41,313 bases of DNA, from contig DCIY01000004.1 of assembly GCA_002317295.1 (NCBI GenBank), positions 1-41,313 on the forward strand. The letters are read 5' to 3'. The notes beneath the pieces are model-generated. The model made no database searches and was not told the DNA's origin. It worked only from the letters and a program-made list of their open reading frames with translations. The DNA is from Bacteroidales bacterium UBA1714. GTDB taxonomy: Bacteria > Bacteroidota > Bacteroidia > Bacteroidales > Paludibacteraceae. Shown one piece after another: positions 1 through 7,440 of this stretch (the stretch's first letter is position 1; every line of letters starts with the position of its first letter). Both the position numbers and the translations under genes were made by a program.

Positions 1-25
1 CTGCGTTTTGACCTATAGACCAAAA

Positions 26-57
26 TTTGCACAGATGGTTTATTTTTTGTAACTTTG
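26..57 (+). promoter_or_regulatory. Bacteroidota-type promoter of the first gene
   Basis: TTTG at 26-29 and TAACTTTG at 50-57 are separated by 20 bases, matching the Bacteroidota sigma-ABfr consensus (TTTG, about 19 bases, TAnnTTTG). Transcription would begin near base 64, leaving a leader of about 30 bases before the ATG at 96. Confidence 0.75.
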
Positions 58-95
58 CGGCAAATTAAAAGTATATACTTATAAAATTGATTCGT

Positions 96-845
96 ATGAA
101 GAAATTTTTACCTATTTTGCTGGTGGCAGCAGGGCTGACGCTCAGCGCACAAGTAAAGGCCGAAGATCCGTATGAGACCTTTAACGAGGCCGAACACTAC
201 TACGAGCGTGGTGGTTTAACTGCAGGTCAGGTGGTAACGCTTTGTGTACCTTATGATATTGATTCTTGTGTAGGAGGTACTATTGGTGCAGTTCAGTTTA
301 AAAACAATGCAAATATTTCACTTGTTACAATGGTAGTTGCTGTGCCATTGTCTGAAGGAAGTCATCCTAAGGGAGGCGTTGGCTATGCTGTCCAATTGAA
401 TGACAATTCTACTAAGTTCCGTGTGTATTGGGCAACAAATGCACAAGCTAAAGCAGTTGATAACTCAACAGCTATGAAGGGCAATTTAAGCACTACTGCG
501 ATTTATCCTAAAACCTTATATCAGTCAGGTGTTATGGAACCCTATATTATCGGTAAATATGATTGTGAAGGAGATGCTTGTACCTTCGGCTTTTGTAAAT
601 GTGGTGTAAATGGTACAGTTGGACAATATCGAGCTTATCTCAATATGGCAGAAATTCCATCTTTTGCATTTGCCCCAGAAAGATCCGACTATATGTTCTT
701 TGGAGCAGAAGCAGTTGCAGGAAGTATTACCGAAGTGGATGACGTCAAGGTCGAGAAAGTTGTTTGCAAGAAGATGTTTGTTAATGGCCAATTGGTCATT
801 GAGAAAGATGGCGTGTTGTACAATTCTTTAGGCCAACAACTATAA
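96..845 (+). CDS. Exported hypothetical protein with Bacteroidales C-terminal tail
   Basis: A 249-residue protein of unknown function. The first 25 residues (MKKFLPILLVAAGLTLSAQ onward) form a Sec signal peptide, so it is exported. The ATG at 96 is chosen over an in-frame TTG at 87 because it starts the signal peptide directly. Mature residues include paired cysteines near CVPYDIDSC and a cluster DCEGDACTFGFCKC, compatible with disulfides outside the cytoplasm. No catalytic motif was recognised. The last 24 residues (NGQLVIEKDGVLYNSLGQ region) have the pattern NG(Q/R)LxI...LYxxxGQ, seen again at the end of the nucleotidase at 37486-39276. It is followed after 30 bases by a 55-codon gene, and the pair probably forms a short transcription unit ending at the terminator at 1075. 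Confidence 0.8.
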   Translation: MKKFLPILLVAAGLTLSAQVKAEDPYETFNEAEHYYERGGLTAGQVVTLCVPYDIDSCVGGTIGAVQFKNNANISLVTMVVAVPLSEGSHPKGGVGYAVQLNDNSTKFRVYWATNAQAKAVDNSTAMKGNLSTTAIYPKTLYQSGVMEPYIIGKYDCEGDACTFGFCKCGVNGTVGQYRAYLNMAEIPSFAFAPERSDYMFFGAEAVAGSITEVDDVKVEKVVCKKMFVNGQLVIEKDGVLYNSLGQQL

Positions 846-875
846 ACCATCCTTATTGTTGAACTTTTAAAATAG

Positions 876-1043
876 ATGATGAAGATGAAACACTATATGA
901 TTCCAACTACCGATGTAGTAGAAATTCTCAGCAAGAAGGAAGTGTTGATTGGCGTGAACCAAACGTCCTATCAGGAAGCCGGTTACGCTCCTGAGCGTAT
1001 TCTCGAAGGTGGCAGTAAGGTCGGTCAAGCTTTGTATATATAA
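876..1043 (+). CDS. Small protein of 55 residues, unknown function
   Basis: An ATG at 876 opens a 55-codon frame ending with TAA at 1041-1043. The product begins MMKMKHYMIPTTDVVEILSK and ends VGQALYI. The N-terminus has the pattern K-Y-x-x-P-x-T-x-x-V, which I recall from many unannotated small Bacteroidales proteins encoded beside exported proteins; no function is known to me. It has no signal peptide, membrane helix or cysteine. Start codons at 876, 879 and 885 are all possible. It lies between the exported protein and a strong terminator, which supports it being the last gene of a two-gene unit. It is too short to appear in many annotations. Confidence 0.6.
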   Translation: MMKMKHYMIPTTDVVEILSKKEVLIGVNQTSYQEAGYAPERILEGGSKVGQALYI

Positions 1044-1074
1044 TCCGTCTTAGAACCTATTAAAGTCATACATA

Positions 1075-1116
1075 ATGAAACCTCGGTCTTTTTACCGAGG
1101 TTTCATTTATTTTTCC
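1075..1116 (+). terminator. Strong intrinsic terminator
   Basis: A perfect 13-bp stem (1075-1087 with 1094-1106) and a six-base loop CTTTTT are followed by a T-rich tract ending about 1114. It closes the unit 96-1043. The gap 1044-1190 otherwise holds only the short 11-mer repeat at 1137. Confidence 0.85.
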
Positions 1117-1136
1117 GTGTTGTCCCGTGTGTGTTA

Positions 1137-1169
1137 CGCGACCTCGACGCGATCTCAACGCGATCTCAG
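1137..1169. repeat. Three tandem 11-mers (CGCGAYCTCRR)
   Basis: Three consecutive 11-base units, CGCGACCTCGA, CGCGATCTCAA and CGCGATCTCAG, sit in the gap between the terminator and the DUF1294 gene. No coding role is seen. Confidence 0.7.
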
Positions 1170-1190
1170 GCTCGGATACGTATCCCTTGG

Positions 1191-1499
1191 TCAAGGCACC
1201 GGTATCCGATTCAACAGAACAAAGACAAGAATCATTTGCAAGATTAGGATAATAGGCAACAGAATCGTGAACTTCTTATGCTGCGTCTTGTGGTGAAAAA
1301 CGGCAACTGCCACAATGGCTCCAAAACATCCACCGATAGCGGCCAACATCAGCAGGACAACTTCTGGAGTACGCCGATGTTGTTTGTGGAACTTGCCATT
1401 GCTCACCGCTCGAGACTTATCGCTGCCATAAACCATAAATGTAACCACGTTTATGAGGGTTATATAGGCGCATAAGATATAAAACAATGTGGATGTCAT
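1191..1499 (-). CDS. DUF1294 family small membrane protein
   Basis: A 102-residue membrane protein. It matches the DUF1294 family in layout: an N-terminal helix, then the Y-x-x-DK motif (VYGSDKSRA), a basic stretch leading into RRTPEVVLLMLAAIGGCFGA, the HHKTQHKKF motif, and a final helix. About three membrane segments are visible. The function of the family is unknown. It stands alone on the minus strand between the terminator at 1075 and the tRNA-Thr promoter. I see no matching Bacteroidota promoter upstream of 1499. Confidence 0.85.
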   Translation of the reverse strand: MTSTLFYILCAYITLINVVTFMVYGSDKSRAVSNGKFHKQHRRTPEVVLLMLAAIGGCFGAIVAVAVFHHKTQHKKFTILLPIILILQMILVFVLLNRIPVP

Positions 1500-1549
1500 C
1501 GTCTAAATTGACTAAAAAAAGGAATAAATGCGTTTTTTTTGTTCAATAA

Positions 1550-1581
1550 TTTGCAAATGTCAAAAAAATAGTGTAATTTTG
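1550..1581 (+). promoter_or_regulatory. Promoter of tRNA-Thr
   Basis: TTTG at 1550-1553 and TAATTTTG at 1574-1581 are 20 bases apart, the Bacteroidota consensus, placing the start of transcription about 15-20 bases before the mature tRNA. Confidence 0.75.
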
Positions 1582-1605
1582 CACGCTTTTTTGATAAAAG
1601 TGCTT

Positions 1606-1677
<72 letters not shown>

Positions 1678-1683
1678 CATACG

Positions 1684-1719
1684 AAAGAGAGACGTCTTAA
1701 TGCGCCTCTCTTTTGTTTT
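1684..1719. terminator. Bidirectional terminator between tRNA-Thr and GH18 gene
   Basis: An 11-bp stem with one A/C mismatch (1684-1694 with 1703-1713) around an eight-base loop is followed on the plus strand by TGTTTTATT. It can end the tRNA transcript and, from the other side, the long minus-strand operon whose last stop codon is at 1718-1720. Confidence 0.7.
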
Positions 1720-3088
1720 ATTGTCTCTTGGTAATGATGGTATCCTGGTGAGCCACAATCGTGGTATCCAATGCATGGATGGTATCGGTTTGATACACAA
1801 ATGTGGTATCGTGCAATATCTCGGTTTTAAAGGCATTCCAGGCGGCTTTTTGGAGGGTATGATACGAGTCATCTCCTTCATTTTCCCACCACATAATGCC
1901 GCACATTCCTTTTGAACGAATGAAATCTGCTTTGAGTCGAAGGGATTCCGGATCTTCGATGCTGCCATACATGGTCCAGGTTCCGTTGATGTTTTTCTCC
2001 ACATAAGGGACACCCCATGTATTGCGACGTGAGTAGTTCCATCGGTAGGTGTTTGGGTAAGCCTCAATCAACCCCTTAATGGTGTAGTAATACCACTCTC
2101 CCTTAATCGACGTATCGGATTTGGGCGGGTGGGTATAAAAGGGTACTCCTAAGGTAAATTTATTCATGGGGAAGCCGTTATTATAGTACTGCTTGTAAAC
2201 ATACACGATATCGCGATAGGCTGATGAAGCAAGAATCGCATTCTGAGGTTGAGGAGCCTGATCCAGTCCGTAACACATCACATTGGCCCAGTTGATATAG
2301 GGCGAAGCAGCTGCATTGTCCATAAATCGGTAACCGCCTTCCACCTTTTCTTTGTTCTTACTGTGGCCGGCATAGGTCAGCAGATAGTCCGGATGCCCTG
2401 TCTCAATAAACACCGCACGCATATCACGCATGAGAAGGGTGAAGTTTTCCGTATCGCATGTCACATCAGCTGCTGCACCGGATTGACTGAGTCCGGGCAA
2501 CTCCCAGTTGATATCAATGCCGTCCAAATTATACTGCTCACACATCGCTACACAGTCCAGCGCAAACTGACGACGCATCATGGAGTCCTTACTGATGGCG
2601 GAAAAACTGCCACCTTGCTCATTGTCGGACAAATCGCATACATGGGCCACACTTACCATCAACTTCAAATCGGGATTTTTTTGTTTGAGTTCGGTAAAGT
2701 GAATAAATCGACTTTTATCCGTTCCGGAAGTCATATGCAGACCAATCTTCTGATACACATTATCCACCACATACAATTCTGCACACGAATAAATGGCATG
2801 GGTTAGATATTGGGGTAGGGGCCATCTTTTCCCATAATAGGAAACATAGGAACATACGACATAATCGTTTGTCACCGGTATGAGTGTATCCCTCACAATG
2901 GTATCCGTTCGGGTGGTGTCGATTACATCATAGGGTCTGATTAGGGTATCGTATACGGTGACAATCGTTGTGTCGTATACTGGCGTCGCAGGCGGATCAA
3001 CCGGATCCTTGCAGCCAGGTACACTGCACATCAAGACCATCGTCATGGCTATGGCCAACGACAAAGCAATTTTGGGTTGAATCATCAT
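1718..3088 (-). CDS. GH18-family lipoprotein, probably inactive copy
   Basis: A 456-residue glycoside hydrolase family 18 (chitinase/endo-N-acetylglucosaminidase type) TIM-barrel protein. The start at 3088 is chosen because it opens a signal peptide ending in a lipobox-like VPGC; the upstream extension is not signal-like and overlaps the neighbour. The cysteine is followed by a linker rich in D-T-T/D-T-I repeats, then the barrel. The GH18 motif DGxDxDxE reads DGIDINWE (residues about 189-196), so the last Asp is Asn, although the catalytic Glu remains. The later M-x-Y-D motif reads MCYGL, losing a second conserved Asp. The C-terminal 30 residues repeat the D-T-T/D-T-I pattern. It is the last of three tandem paralogs. 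It may bind glycans rather than cleave them, which is an inference. Confidence 0.85.
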   Translation of the reverse strand: MMIQPKIALSLAIAMTMVLMCSVPGCKDPVDPPATPVYDTTIVTVYDTLIRPYDVIDTTRTDTIVRDTLIPVTNDYVVCSYVSYYGKRWPLPQYLTHAIYSCAELYVVDNVYQKIGLHMTSGTDKSRFIHFTELKQKNPDLKLMVSVAHVCDLSDNEQGGSFSAISKDSMMRRQFALDCVAMCEQYNLDGIDINWELPGLSQSGAAADVTCDTENFTLLMRDMRAVFIETGHPDYLLTYAGHSKNKEKVEGGYRFMDNAAASPYINWANVMCYGLDQAPQPQNAILASSAYRDIVYVYKQYYNNGFPMNKFTLGVPFYTHPPKSDTSIKGEWYYYTIKGLIEAYPNTYRWNYSRRNTWGVPYVEKNINGTWTMYGSIEDPESLRLKADFIRSKGMCGIMWWENEGDDSYHTLQKAAWNAFKTEILHDTTFVYQTDTIHALDTTIVAHQDTIITKRQ

Positions 3089-3104
3089 TCTTCTCTCTAA
3101 TAGG

Positions 3105-4421
3105 TTATTGCTCACGCTTGGTAATTGTGGTATCCTTACGAGCCACAATCGTGGTATCGATATAGTGAATGGTATCGGTGACGAACGTAAAGGTGGTATC
3201 ACTGCGACCTTCTTTCTTCATGGCATCCCAGCATGCGTGTTGCAAATCTTTCTTCTTATTATCGCCTTCCACTTCCCAATACATCAACCCATGCATACCG
3301 CGTCCAATGGCCCAATTGCCTTTGTAGGCAATCGATTGAGGATCGTCATACGAGCACCACATAGTCCACTCTCCATTCACTTTTTTCTCCAAATAGGGCA
3401 CACACCACAGATTATGCCATTTGCGACGATAGGTGTTTGGGAAATTGGCCAGAAGGACATCTACAATCTCCTTGTACATCCATTCCTTATCGTTATCAAA
3501 CTCATGACGGCCATAGAATGCAACACCCAATACCAGTTTGTTAAACGGATATTCAGCGTTAAGGTAGGAACGATAAGTACGTACGATGTCCCAATAACCA
3601 TCGCTGCAAAACATGGCATTGTGAGGTCTGGGGGCGGAACAGAAATCGTAGCACATCAGGTTGACCCAATCTACATACGGTTCTACGGCCATATTATCCA
3701 CATAACGATAGCCGCCACCACTCAATGCCTGCTTTTGTTGCGTTGGTCCCGCATATGTGAGCAGGTAATCACTGCCAAACTCCGCACGAATGTCCTTAAA
3801 CAGTTCGGTATAGTTATCCACATCATGGAACGGATCGTACAAATAAGCCGAGTTATAAGCCATTCCGGGGAACTCCCAATCCAGGTCTACACCATCGATG
3901 CCGTTATCGATACAAAACTGTTTACAGTCTTTGGCAAACTGCTTACGATAGGCAGGCACAGCTGTCATGTGGGAAAAACCACCACCATCAGCGCAGTTGC
4001 TGAAGGACAACTGAATCTTTAACTTCGGATTTTGTTGCTTCAACGCTACAATTTTCTTGAAGAAATTCTCATTTTGCACGCTGAATCCCGTATAGACGCT
4101 GTCTTTGGTCATAGTCAGTTTACCAAATGCGTAACAGATGTGCGTGTTGAGGAAAGGATCGGGTACACCCGAAAAACCGGAATAGACGTAACTGATCACT
4201 ACGCGGTCATTCTCCACTTCTATCAACGTGTCATTAATCGTGGTGTCTACCCGCACGGTGTCAATACGCTGCTTGGGCGTAAACGTGGTGTCATACTTGA
4301 CCACAATCGTCGTGTCATACTTGGGTGTTGCGGGAGGGTTCTTGTCTTTGCATCCCGTAAATGCGGAATTGCAAACAATCAGGGTCAACAGGCCCAGAAT
4401 GGGAAATAAAAAAGTTCTCAT
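3105..4421 (-). CDS. GH18-family lipoprotein, active-site motif intact
   Basis: A 438-residue paralog of the genes on either side. A signal peptide ends in the lipobox FTGC (lipid on Cys24), so it should be a lipoprotein, probably on the outer membrane. A D-T-T-rich linker (about 35-70) leads to the GH18 barrel. The catalytic motif DGVDLDWE is complete at about 176-183 (Glu183 the proton donor), and the MCYDF motif and the late GLMYWEVEGD strand with its conserved Trp are present. The C-terminus carries the same D-T-T/D-T-I tail as its paralogs. The likely reaction is hydrolysis of beta-1,4 bonds after N-acetylglucosamine, in chitin, host N-glycans or peptidoglycan; the sequence does not decide between these. 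It lies 13 bp after the third paralog and 16 bp before the first. Confidence 0.88.
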   Translation of the reverse strand: MRTFLFPILGLLTLIVCNSAFTGCKDKNPPATPKYDTTIVVKYDTTFTPKQRIDTVRVDTTINDTLIEVENDRVVISYVYSGFSGVPDPFLNTHICYAFGKLTMTKDSVYTGFSVQNENFFKKIVALKQQNPKLKIQLSFSNCADGGGFSHMTAVPAYRKQFAKDCKQFCIDNGIDGVDLDWEFPGMAYNSAYLYDPFHDVDNYTELFKDIRAEFGSDYLLTYAGPTQQKQALSGGGYRYVDNMAVEPYVDWVNLMCYDFCSAPRPHNAMFCSDGYWDIVRTYRSYLNAEYPFNKLVLGVAFYGRHEFDNDKEWMYKEIVDVLLANFPNTYRRKWHNLWCVPYLEKKVNGEWTMWCSYDDPQSIAYKGNWAIGRGMHGLMYWEVEGDNKKKDLQHACWDAMKKEGRSDTTFTFVTDTIHYIDTTIVARKDTTITKREQ

Positions 4422-4434
4422 ATTATTGTGTGTA

Positions 4435-5706
4435 TTATTTGTGTACAGGGGTAATAATCGTGTCCTGATAATGAATCGTATCCGTTACATAGGTAAACGT
4501 GGTGTCTTTGCGATCTTCCTGCTTCATCGATTTCCAGCATGCTTTTTGCAAATGGCAGGCGGTATTGTCACCCGCTACCTGCCAGTGCATAATGCCACCC
4601 ATTCCTTTGCTTAGTGCCCATGCACCCTTGGCGGCAATTGATTGTGGATCGTCGTATGAGCACCACATGGTACCATTCTTATACAGGACGGGAACATCCC
4701 ACAGTTTATGGTAGGAAGTGGTGTATTGAGTATTGGGTAACTGCAATCGAATGAGAATATCCTTGTAGAATAATTCTCCTGCATCTTCTACACCTGAAGT
4801 AAAGGTGTGACGACCATAGAAAGCGACACCCATAATCAGTTTATTCATCGGGAAACCGGCTTTGTCATAGTTTTTCCACGAGCGCAAGATATCCCAATAG
4901 GCACCAGATGCCACTAAGGCATTATGAGGTTGTGGGGCTTGTGAAAAATCGTAGTTCATCAGGTTGACAAAATCAATATAGGGCTCTACGGCTTTTAAAT
5001 CAATATAGCGCCAACCTCCCGTGCATTGCTGTTTATCACAAATGGCTCCTGCAAAGGTAATCAGATAATCGTTCCCCATCACTTCACGGCATACCTTAAC
5101 CAGTTCCGTAAAATTGTCCACATCGTGCGCAGGATCGCTTCCTGTGCCTTGCCCGGGAAACTCCCAATCCAAGTCAATACCATCAATTCCCTTGTTTTGG
5201 CAAAAAGCCAGACAATCCTTGGCAAACTGCCTCCGGGCTGCTGAATCTGCAACCATCACCGAGAACTCGTTTCCAAAATTGCCAAACGAGAGCAAAATCT
5301 TCAGTTCGGGTTTCTTTTGTTTGAGCGCTACCACTTTTTCAAAGCGGTTGTTGTAATTGTTGTTGGTAATTGAAAAACCTTTGTAGGTACTGCCGTCCAT
5401 ATCCAATGCCGCGCAAGAGAAACAGATATGCGTGGTGTACTTAACACTGGGTTTGATATCGTAGTGAACACTGGCATAACTGAGCACAATGCGGTCATTG
5501 ACCAAATCGATGGTCGTATCTTTGACCAGAGTGTCCACTCGTACGGTATCGATGCGGAATGTATCCACATAGGTGGTATCGTAGTGCGTGGTCGTATCTT
5601 CCGGAGTCACAGGTTTGGGGTCTTCCGGCGGATTGACGGGCTTGGGTTTGCACAAGGTTAATCCACCCACTATCAGGGTCAGGATGATCATCAGGTTGTG
5701 TTTCAT
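4435..5706 (-). CDS. GH18-family lipoprotein, active-site motif intact
   Basis: A 423-residue GH18 protein, first in transcription order of the three paralogs. The signal peptide (MKHNLMIILTLIVGG) ends in LTLC with Cys19 as probable lipid site. A Pro-rich, then D-T-T-rich spacer precedes the barrel. DGIDLDWE at about 175-182 keeps every catalytic residue, and MNYDF is also intact. The tail DTTFTYVTDTIHYQDTIIT is shared with the other two copies. Its ATG overlaps the cvpA stop codon by four bases (ATGA), so translation is probably coupled. The three copies differ mainly in loops, suggesting related but not identical glycan substrates. Confidence 0.88.
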   Translation of the reverse strand: MKHNLMIILTLIVGGLTLCKPKPVNPPEDPKPVTPEDTTTHYDTTYVDTFRIDTVRVDTLVKDTTIDLVNDRIVLSYASVHYDIKPSVKYTTHICFSCAALDMDGSTYKGFSITNNNYNNRFEKVVALKQKKPELKILLSFGNFGNEFSVMVADSAARRQFAKDCLAFCQNKGIDGIDLDWEFPGQGTGSDPAHDVDNFTELVKVCREVMGNDYLITFAGAICDKQQCTGGWRYIDLKAVEPYIDFVNLMNYDFSQAPQPHNALVASGAYWDILRSWKNYDKAGFPMNKLIMGVAFYGRHTFTSGVEDAGELFYKDILIRLQLPNTQYTTSYHKLWDVPVLYKNGTMWCSYDDPQSIAAKGAWALSKGMGGIMHWQVAGDNTACHLQKACWKSMKQEDRKDTTFTYVTDTIHYQDTIITPVHK

Positions 5707-6224
5707 TGTTTTGTGTGTTCGTTATTATTATTTTGTTTTGTGTGTTCGTTATTAATAAGCCGATAGGCATGTGTGGCCTGTTCTACGGCAATCGGGTAGA
5801 TGACGGATTGCTGCACAATCTCGGGTTTTATAAAATGCAACTTAGAGTCCATCTTTTGAATTCCCCATACAAATACCAGCGCCACTACGCTCCACTCGAT
5901 GATTCCAAACAGCGCACCACAAATGCGGTTGAAAAATCCCAAATGGATCTTTTTTATTATCTTGGTCAAAAAATGTGCCACAATGCTCAGTGCCACTACG
6001 ACACCGATAAACAATACCCCTACGGCAGCTACCTGACAAACTTCTTCACTCCAGGTAAATTGTTGTCCTAACCATGCGGCAACCTCTGTGCTCCACATGC
6101 GAGCACAGATCACACCGACAATCACGGCCCCAATGGAGGTCGCTTGTACGATAATGCCGCGCATCAGCCCTCTTATCAGGCCGATGAGCAGCATCAGTAG
6201 TATGACGATGTCAATCCAGGTCAA
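5703..6224 (-). CDS. CvpA family membrane protein
   Basis: A 173-residue inner-membrane protein of the CvpA (colicin V production) family. It begins MTWIDIVILLMLLIGLIRGL, the family's typical first helix followed by G-x-x-RG-hydrophobic, and has four membrane segments (about 4-22, 28-46, 65-87, 104-124). The F-N-R-x-x-G-A-L-F-G motif before the fourth helix is present (FNRICGALFG). CvpA proteins are linked to envelope integrity and secretion; the exact function is unsettled. The C-terminal end is unusual: NNEHTKQ occurs twice because of a 27-bp duplication. It lies 1 bp after the DUF5689 gene and overlaps the next GH18 gene by 4 bp. Confidence 0.85.
   Translation of the reverse strand: MTWIDIVILLMLLIGLIRGLMRGIIVQATSIGAVIVGVICARMWSTEVAAWLGQQFTWSEEVCQVAAVGVLFIGVVVALSIVAHFLTKIIKKIHLGFFNRICGALFGIIEWSVVALVFVWGIQKMDSKLHFIKPEIVQQSVIYPIAVEQATHAYRLINNEHTKQNNNNEHTKQ
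5706..5754. repeat. 27-bp period duplication at the end of cvpA
   Basis: The same 22 bases occur at 5706-5727 and 5733-5754. On the minus strand they encode the doubled NNEHTKQ tail of CvpA, and the unit abuts the start codon of the following GH18 gene. Confidence 0.85.
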
Positions 6225-6225
6225 A

Positions 6226-7428
6226 TTATTTAAAATAAGATTTGGAGAACTCTACAGGCACCCAAGCAGCACCCGTTTCATCTTCCATCTGAATATCCGT
6301 GATTCGGCATGGAGTAACAGACCAGTCGTCCCAGCTTAACCCATACTTGACGGCCGAAGTACCATTATCCTGGTAAAATCCCAAAATGCCTACGACATCG
6401 CCGGAATAGGCGGTGTAGTCAAATGTCTTAACATCCGTGGAAATCTTGCTGGGCAAATAGTAATGCGCGTACTTGGCATACTCCGAGGTGGATACGATAA
6501 AGGGTACATCGCCATCGGTAGCAATCACACGCCCCTGAGGATAACCTACACCCAGAGTGGTTGGACCAAATACATTGGCATTACCGTCCTTTTCCGGATC
6601 ACCGGACGTAGAAGCGGATGACGAGTAGGCCGAACAGGCAGTACGTGTGCCGTTGCTGGAATATTCACCCGTAAAGTGTACCCCTTTGATGCGCACCAGT
6701 CTGCCATCCCATTTGCGGGCAGCAATGACGTCCGAATGGTTGACGTGAGAGGTGTATACGGTAGGATCGGTAATCTCCTCATACACCAGTTTGCTTTCGT
6801 CGGGCAAACCAATACGCTTAACGGCTTTCTTAAATCGGGCAATGGGAATTCGACCCGGAGCCCAACCTACTTTTTGTTCTGCGTTTTGTGCATATACATT
6901 GTTATTGTAGGATGGAACGCACAATTGCGGTTGGTTGGCATAACGGCCAATGCTCAAACCGTTACAACGAATCAACATCTCCTGACCACGAGGGTAGAGA
7001 CCATTCACATTACCGGCATCCATGCTGATACGAAGTGCTTGTTGTTCTCCTCCTACCACTTGTTGAATCACCATGGATTTATAGAAGTTGCCTCCATAAT
7101 CATCGGTGGTCACACGACCACGAATGTAAATACCTGGGCCGTCAGTGGGAATGGTATCAATGGAAAACAGATACAGGGTATCCATGCCCGATACGGCATA
7201 GATAGCACGTGTACGATAGAGATTGTTGTGCACAAAATGTCCCTTCTCTGTCATATAGGCATCGAGAAACTCATTGATGGTATAGAGTTGACCATCAGCC
7301 GTGAGTTTGGCTACTTCTTCCTCGCTAAAGAATAAGTCCTTCTCTTGAGGTTCCGAATTGCAGGCAGTCAACATTCCGGCCAGCATAGTGACCAGAAAGA
7401 GATAGAATAAACTTGTCTTTTTCATCAT
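6226..7428 (-). CDS. DUF5689 domain lipoprotein
   Basis: A 400-residue surface or periplasmic lipoprotein: the signal peptide ends in the lipobox LTAC. Residues about 85-130 hold the DUF5689 hallmark (YIRGRVTTDDYGGNFYKSMVIQ), an OB-fold-like region. A second part with GTRTACSAYSS and GILGFYQDNGTSAVKYGL is compatible with the C-terminal OB-like part often found in these proteins. It follows the TonB-dependent receptor by 11 bp, the usual arrangement for DUF5689 proteins, which suggests it is the lipoprotein partner of that receptor. Start codons at 7428 and 7425 are adjacent. A clear AGGAGG sits six bases before the first, overlapping the receptor's stop codon. The ligand is unknown. Confidence 0.82.
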   Translation of the reverse strand: MMKKTSLFYLFLVTMLAGMLTACNSEPQEKDLFFSEEEVAKLTADGQLYTINEFLDAYMTEKGHFVHNNLYRTRAIYAVSGMDTLYLFSIDTIPTDGPGIYIRGRVTTDDYGGNFYKSMVIQQVVGGEQQALRISMDAGNVNGLYPRGQEMLIRCNGLSIGRYANQPQLCVPSYNNNVYAQNAEQKVGWAPGRIPIARFKKAVKRIGLPDESKLVYEEITDPTVYTSHVNHSDVIAARKWDGRLVRIKGVHFTGEYSSNGTRTACSAYSSSASTSGDPEKDGNANVFGPTTLGVGYPQGRVIATDGDVPFIVSTSEYAKYAHYYLPSKISTDVKTFDYTAYSGDVVGILGFYQDNGTSAVKYGLSWDDWSVTPCRITDIQMEDETGAAWVPVEFSKSYFK

Positions 7429-7434
7429 TTGGTT

Positions 7435-7440
7435 CCTCCT
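7435..7440 (-). promoter_or_regulatory. Shine-Dalgarno AGGAGG before the DUF5689 gene
   Basis: Reading the minus strand, TAAGGAGGAACCAAATG joins the receptor stop codon to the lipoprotein start with a full AGGAGG at six-base spacing. This is unusual in Bacteroidota, whose genes mostly lack such sites, and other starts in this operon show none. Confidence 0.6.

Noticed and set aside
3108..4022. 304-codon plus-strand frame opposite a GH18 gene
   Set aside because: The opposite strand encodes a full GH18 protein with signal peptide and catalytic motif; this frame has no signal or family match.
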